A stretch of DNA of 64,000 nt from Clostridiaceae bacterium (GTDB lineage: Bacteria; Bacillota; Clostridia; Lachnospirales; Lachnospiraceae): contig JAGZXV010000004.1 of NCBI GenBank assembly GCA_018378255.1, forward strand, positions 1 to 64,000. Direction: 5' to 3'. Below are positions 63,511-64,000 of the stretch, piece after piece. The stretch's first letter is position 1. The number at the start of each line of letters is the position of its first letter. The notes under the pieces were generated by a model. The model was not told the DNA's origin and did not search any database. It worked only from the letters and a program-made list of their open reading frames with translations. A program made the position numbers and the translations under genes.

Positions 63511-64000
63511 ATGATCAGTCAGGTTACAAAGTTAAAATGTATACATTTTACAGAACAGGTTCTTCATGTCCCGGGAAATTATTCAGGCGGCATTTTGGAA
63601 ATGGCAATAGTCTTTGACAGTTCCTTAAAACGCCAAACCGTCACTGCATTGACCGGTGATTTAATAAAGGCCTTGAAAGCCCACAGTCCTGTCTTTCGAA
63701 ATGTACGGTTAAACACTATCATATGGAAAAGCAGCAATGAATTGATCAAAGAGGTGACTCCAATGCCGGTTTTGCAGTTGGGCCGCTTCTTTGATCATTG
63801 GGAAACAGCGGGTCAGACGAAGTCATTTGACGAACTGGCCCGCCAGCTCCGGCTGTTTTATGCACGCTCTAAATTGATTTTTGTGTTGACAACCGGGGAT
63901 TTTTATCTGGAAGATGTGGATAAAACAATTTCTTATATGAAGCCGTTTTTGGAAAGAAAACTGATTTTTCTAACAACAGACAAGGATGAAACGGCGCTGA
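63511..64000 (+). CDS. VWA-like hypothetical protein, partial (runs off right edge)
   Basis: An open frame of at least 163 codons from ATG 63511, with GCGGAGGC about 10-15 bases upstream, continues to the window end. Strands MAIVFDSSLKRQTV (about 31), VRLNTIIWKSS and KLIFVLTTGDFYLED alternate with helices, which recalls a von Willebrand A-like domain. There is no signal peptide or membrane segment. It follows feoB by 77 bases on the same strand. The family call is tentative. Confidence 0.65.
   Translation, partial: MISQVTKLKCIHFTEQVLHVPGNYSGGILEMAIVFDSSLKRQTVTALTGDLIKALKAHSPVFRNVRLNTIIWKSSNELIKEVTPMPVLQLGRFFDHWETAGQTKSFDELARQLRLFYARSKLIFVLTTGDFYLEDVDKTISYMKPFLERKLIFLTTDKDETAL

Overview
The window looks like chromosome of a low-to-mid-GC Gram-positive Clostridia, most likely a Lachnospiraceae member. 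The support is type III glutamine synthetase, class II fructose-bisphosphate aldolase, a CIRCE-controlled hsp20, strong GGAGG-type ribosome sites, choline-binding repeat proteins and rhamnan-type polysaccharide genes. No rRNA, tRNA or CRISPR array was seen. The lineage is inferred from gene content only.

Region 1 (1-36.9 kb) is one large surface-polysaccharide locus. From left to right it holds a GtrB-like / PIG-V-like membrane glycosylation set (partial at the left edge), a cytidylyltransferase, a decayed IS21 transposase, rmlA, and then a long leftward cluster (26.8 to 5.2 kb). That cluster carries two COG5610-type HAD proteins, a methyltransferase, two LicD phosphotransferases (one fused to a phosphoesterase), a GDPD, cytidylyltransferases, rmlB, RgpF-like and multidomain glycosyltransferases and an epimerase. 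Two rightward genes (DUF4214 protein, GT-B-like protein) separate it from a second leftward operon (36.8 to 29.4 kb). That operon encodes a Wzy/ligase-like membrane protein, an undecaprenyl-phosphate sugar transferase, two GT4 enzymes and an RgpC/RgpD-like ABC exporter. Together they suggest a rhamnose-containing glycan decorated with phospho-substituents (glycerol-phosphate and/or phosphocholine).

Region 2 (37-44.2 kb) is a TetR-controlled RND efflux operon with a membrane-fusion protein and two secreted TolC-like proteins, notable in a presumed monoderm. Region 3 (44.3-51.8 kb) is a choline module. It has three secreted proteins with choline-binding-type repeats (one a GH25 lysozyme) and a winged-helix / LicC-like / LicA-like fusion that would make CDP-choline, which fits the LicD proteins of region 1.

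Region 4 (50-58 kb) holds a REP-associated tyrosine transposase (RAYT) flanked by members of a palindromic repeat family of about 50 bp, more copies of which sit at gene ends nearby, plus glnN, fba and thrC. A second, unrelated inverted-repeat family occurs near glnN and hsp20.

Region 5 (58-64 kb) has feoA, hsp20 with CIRCE, and feoB. feoB is split by a 2.2-kb element encoding a large serine recombinase, an XRE regulator and a 47-residue protein. The element is bordered by a 12-bp direct repeat, and recombination between the repeats would restore an intact feoB frame. This element and the RAYT/REP system are the most interesting parts of the window.
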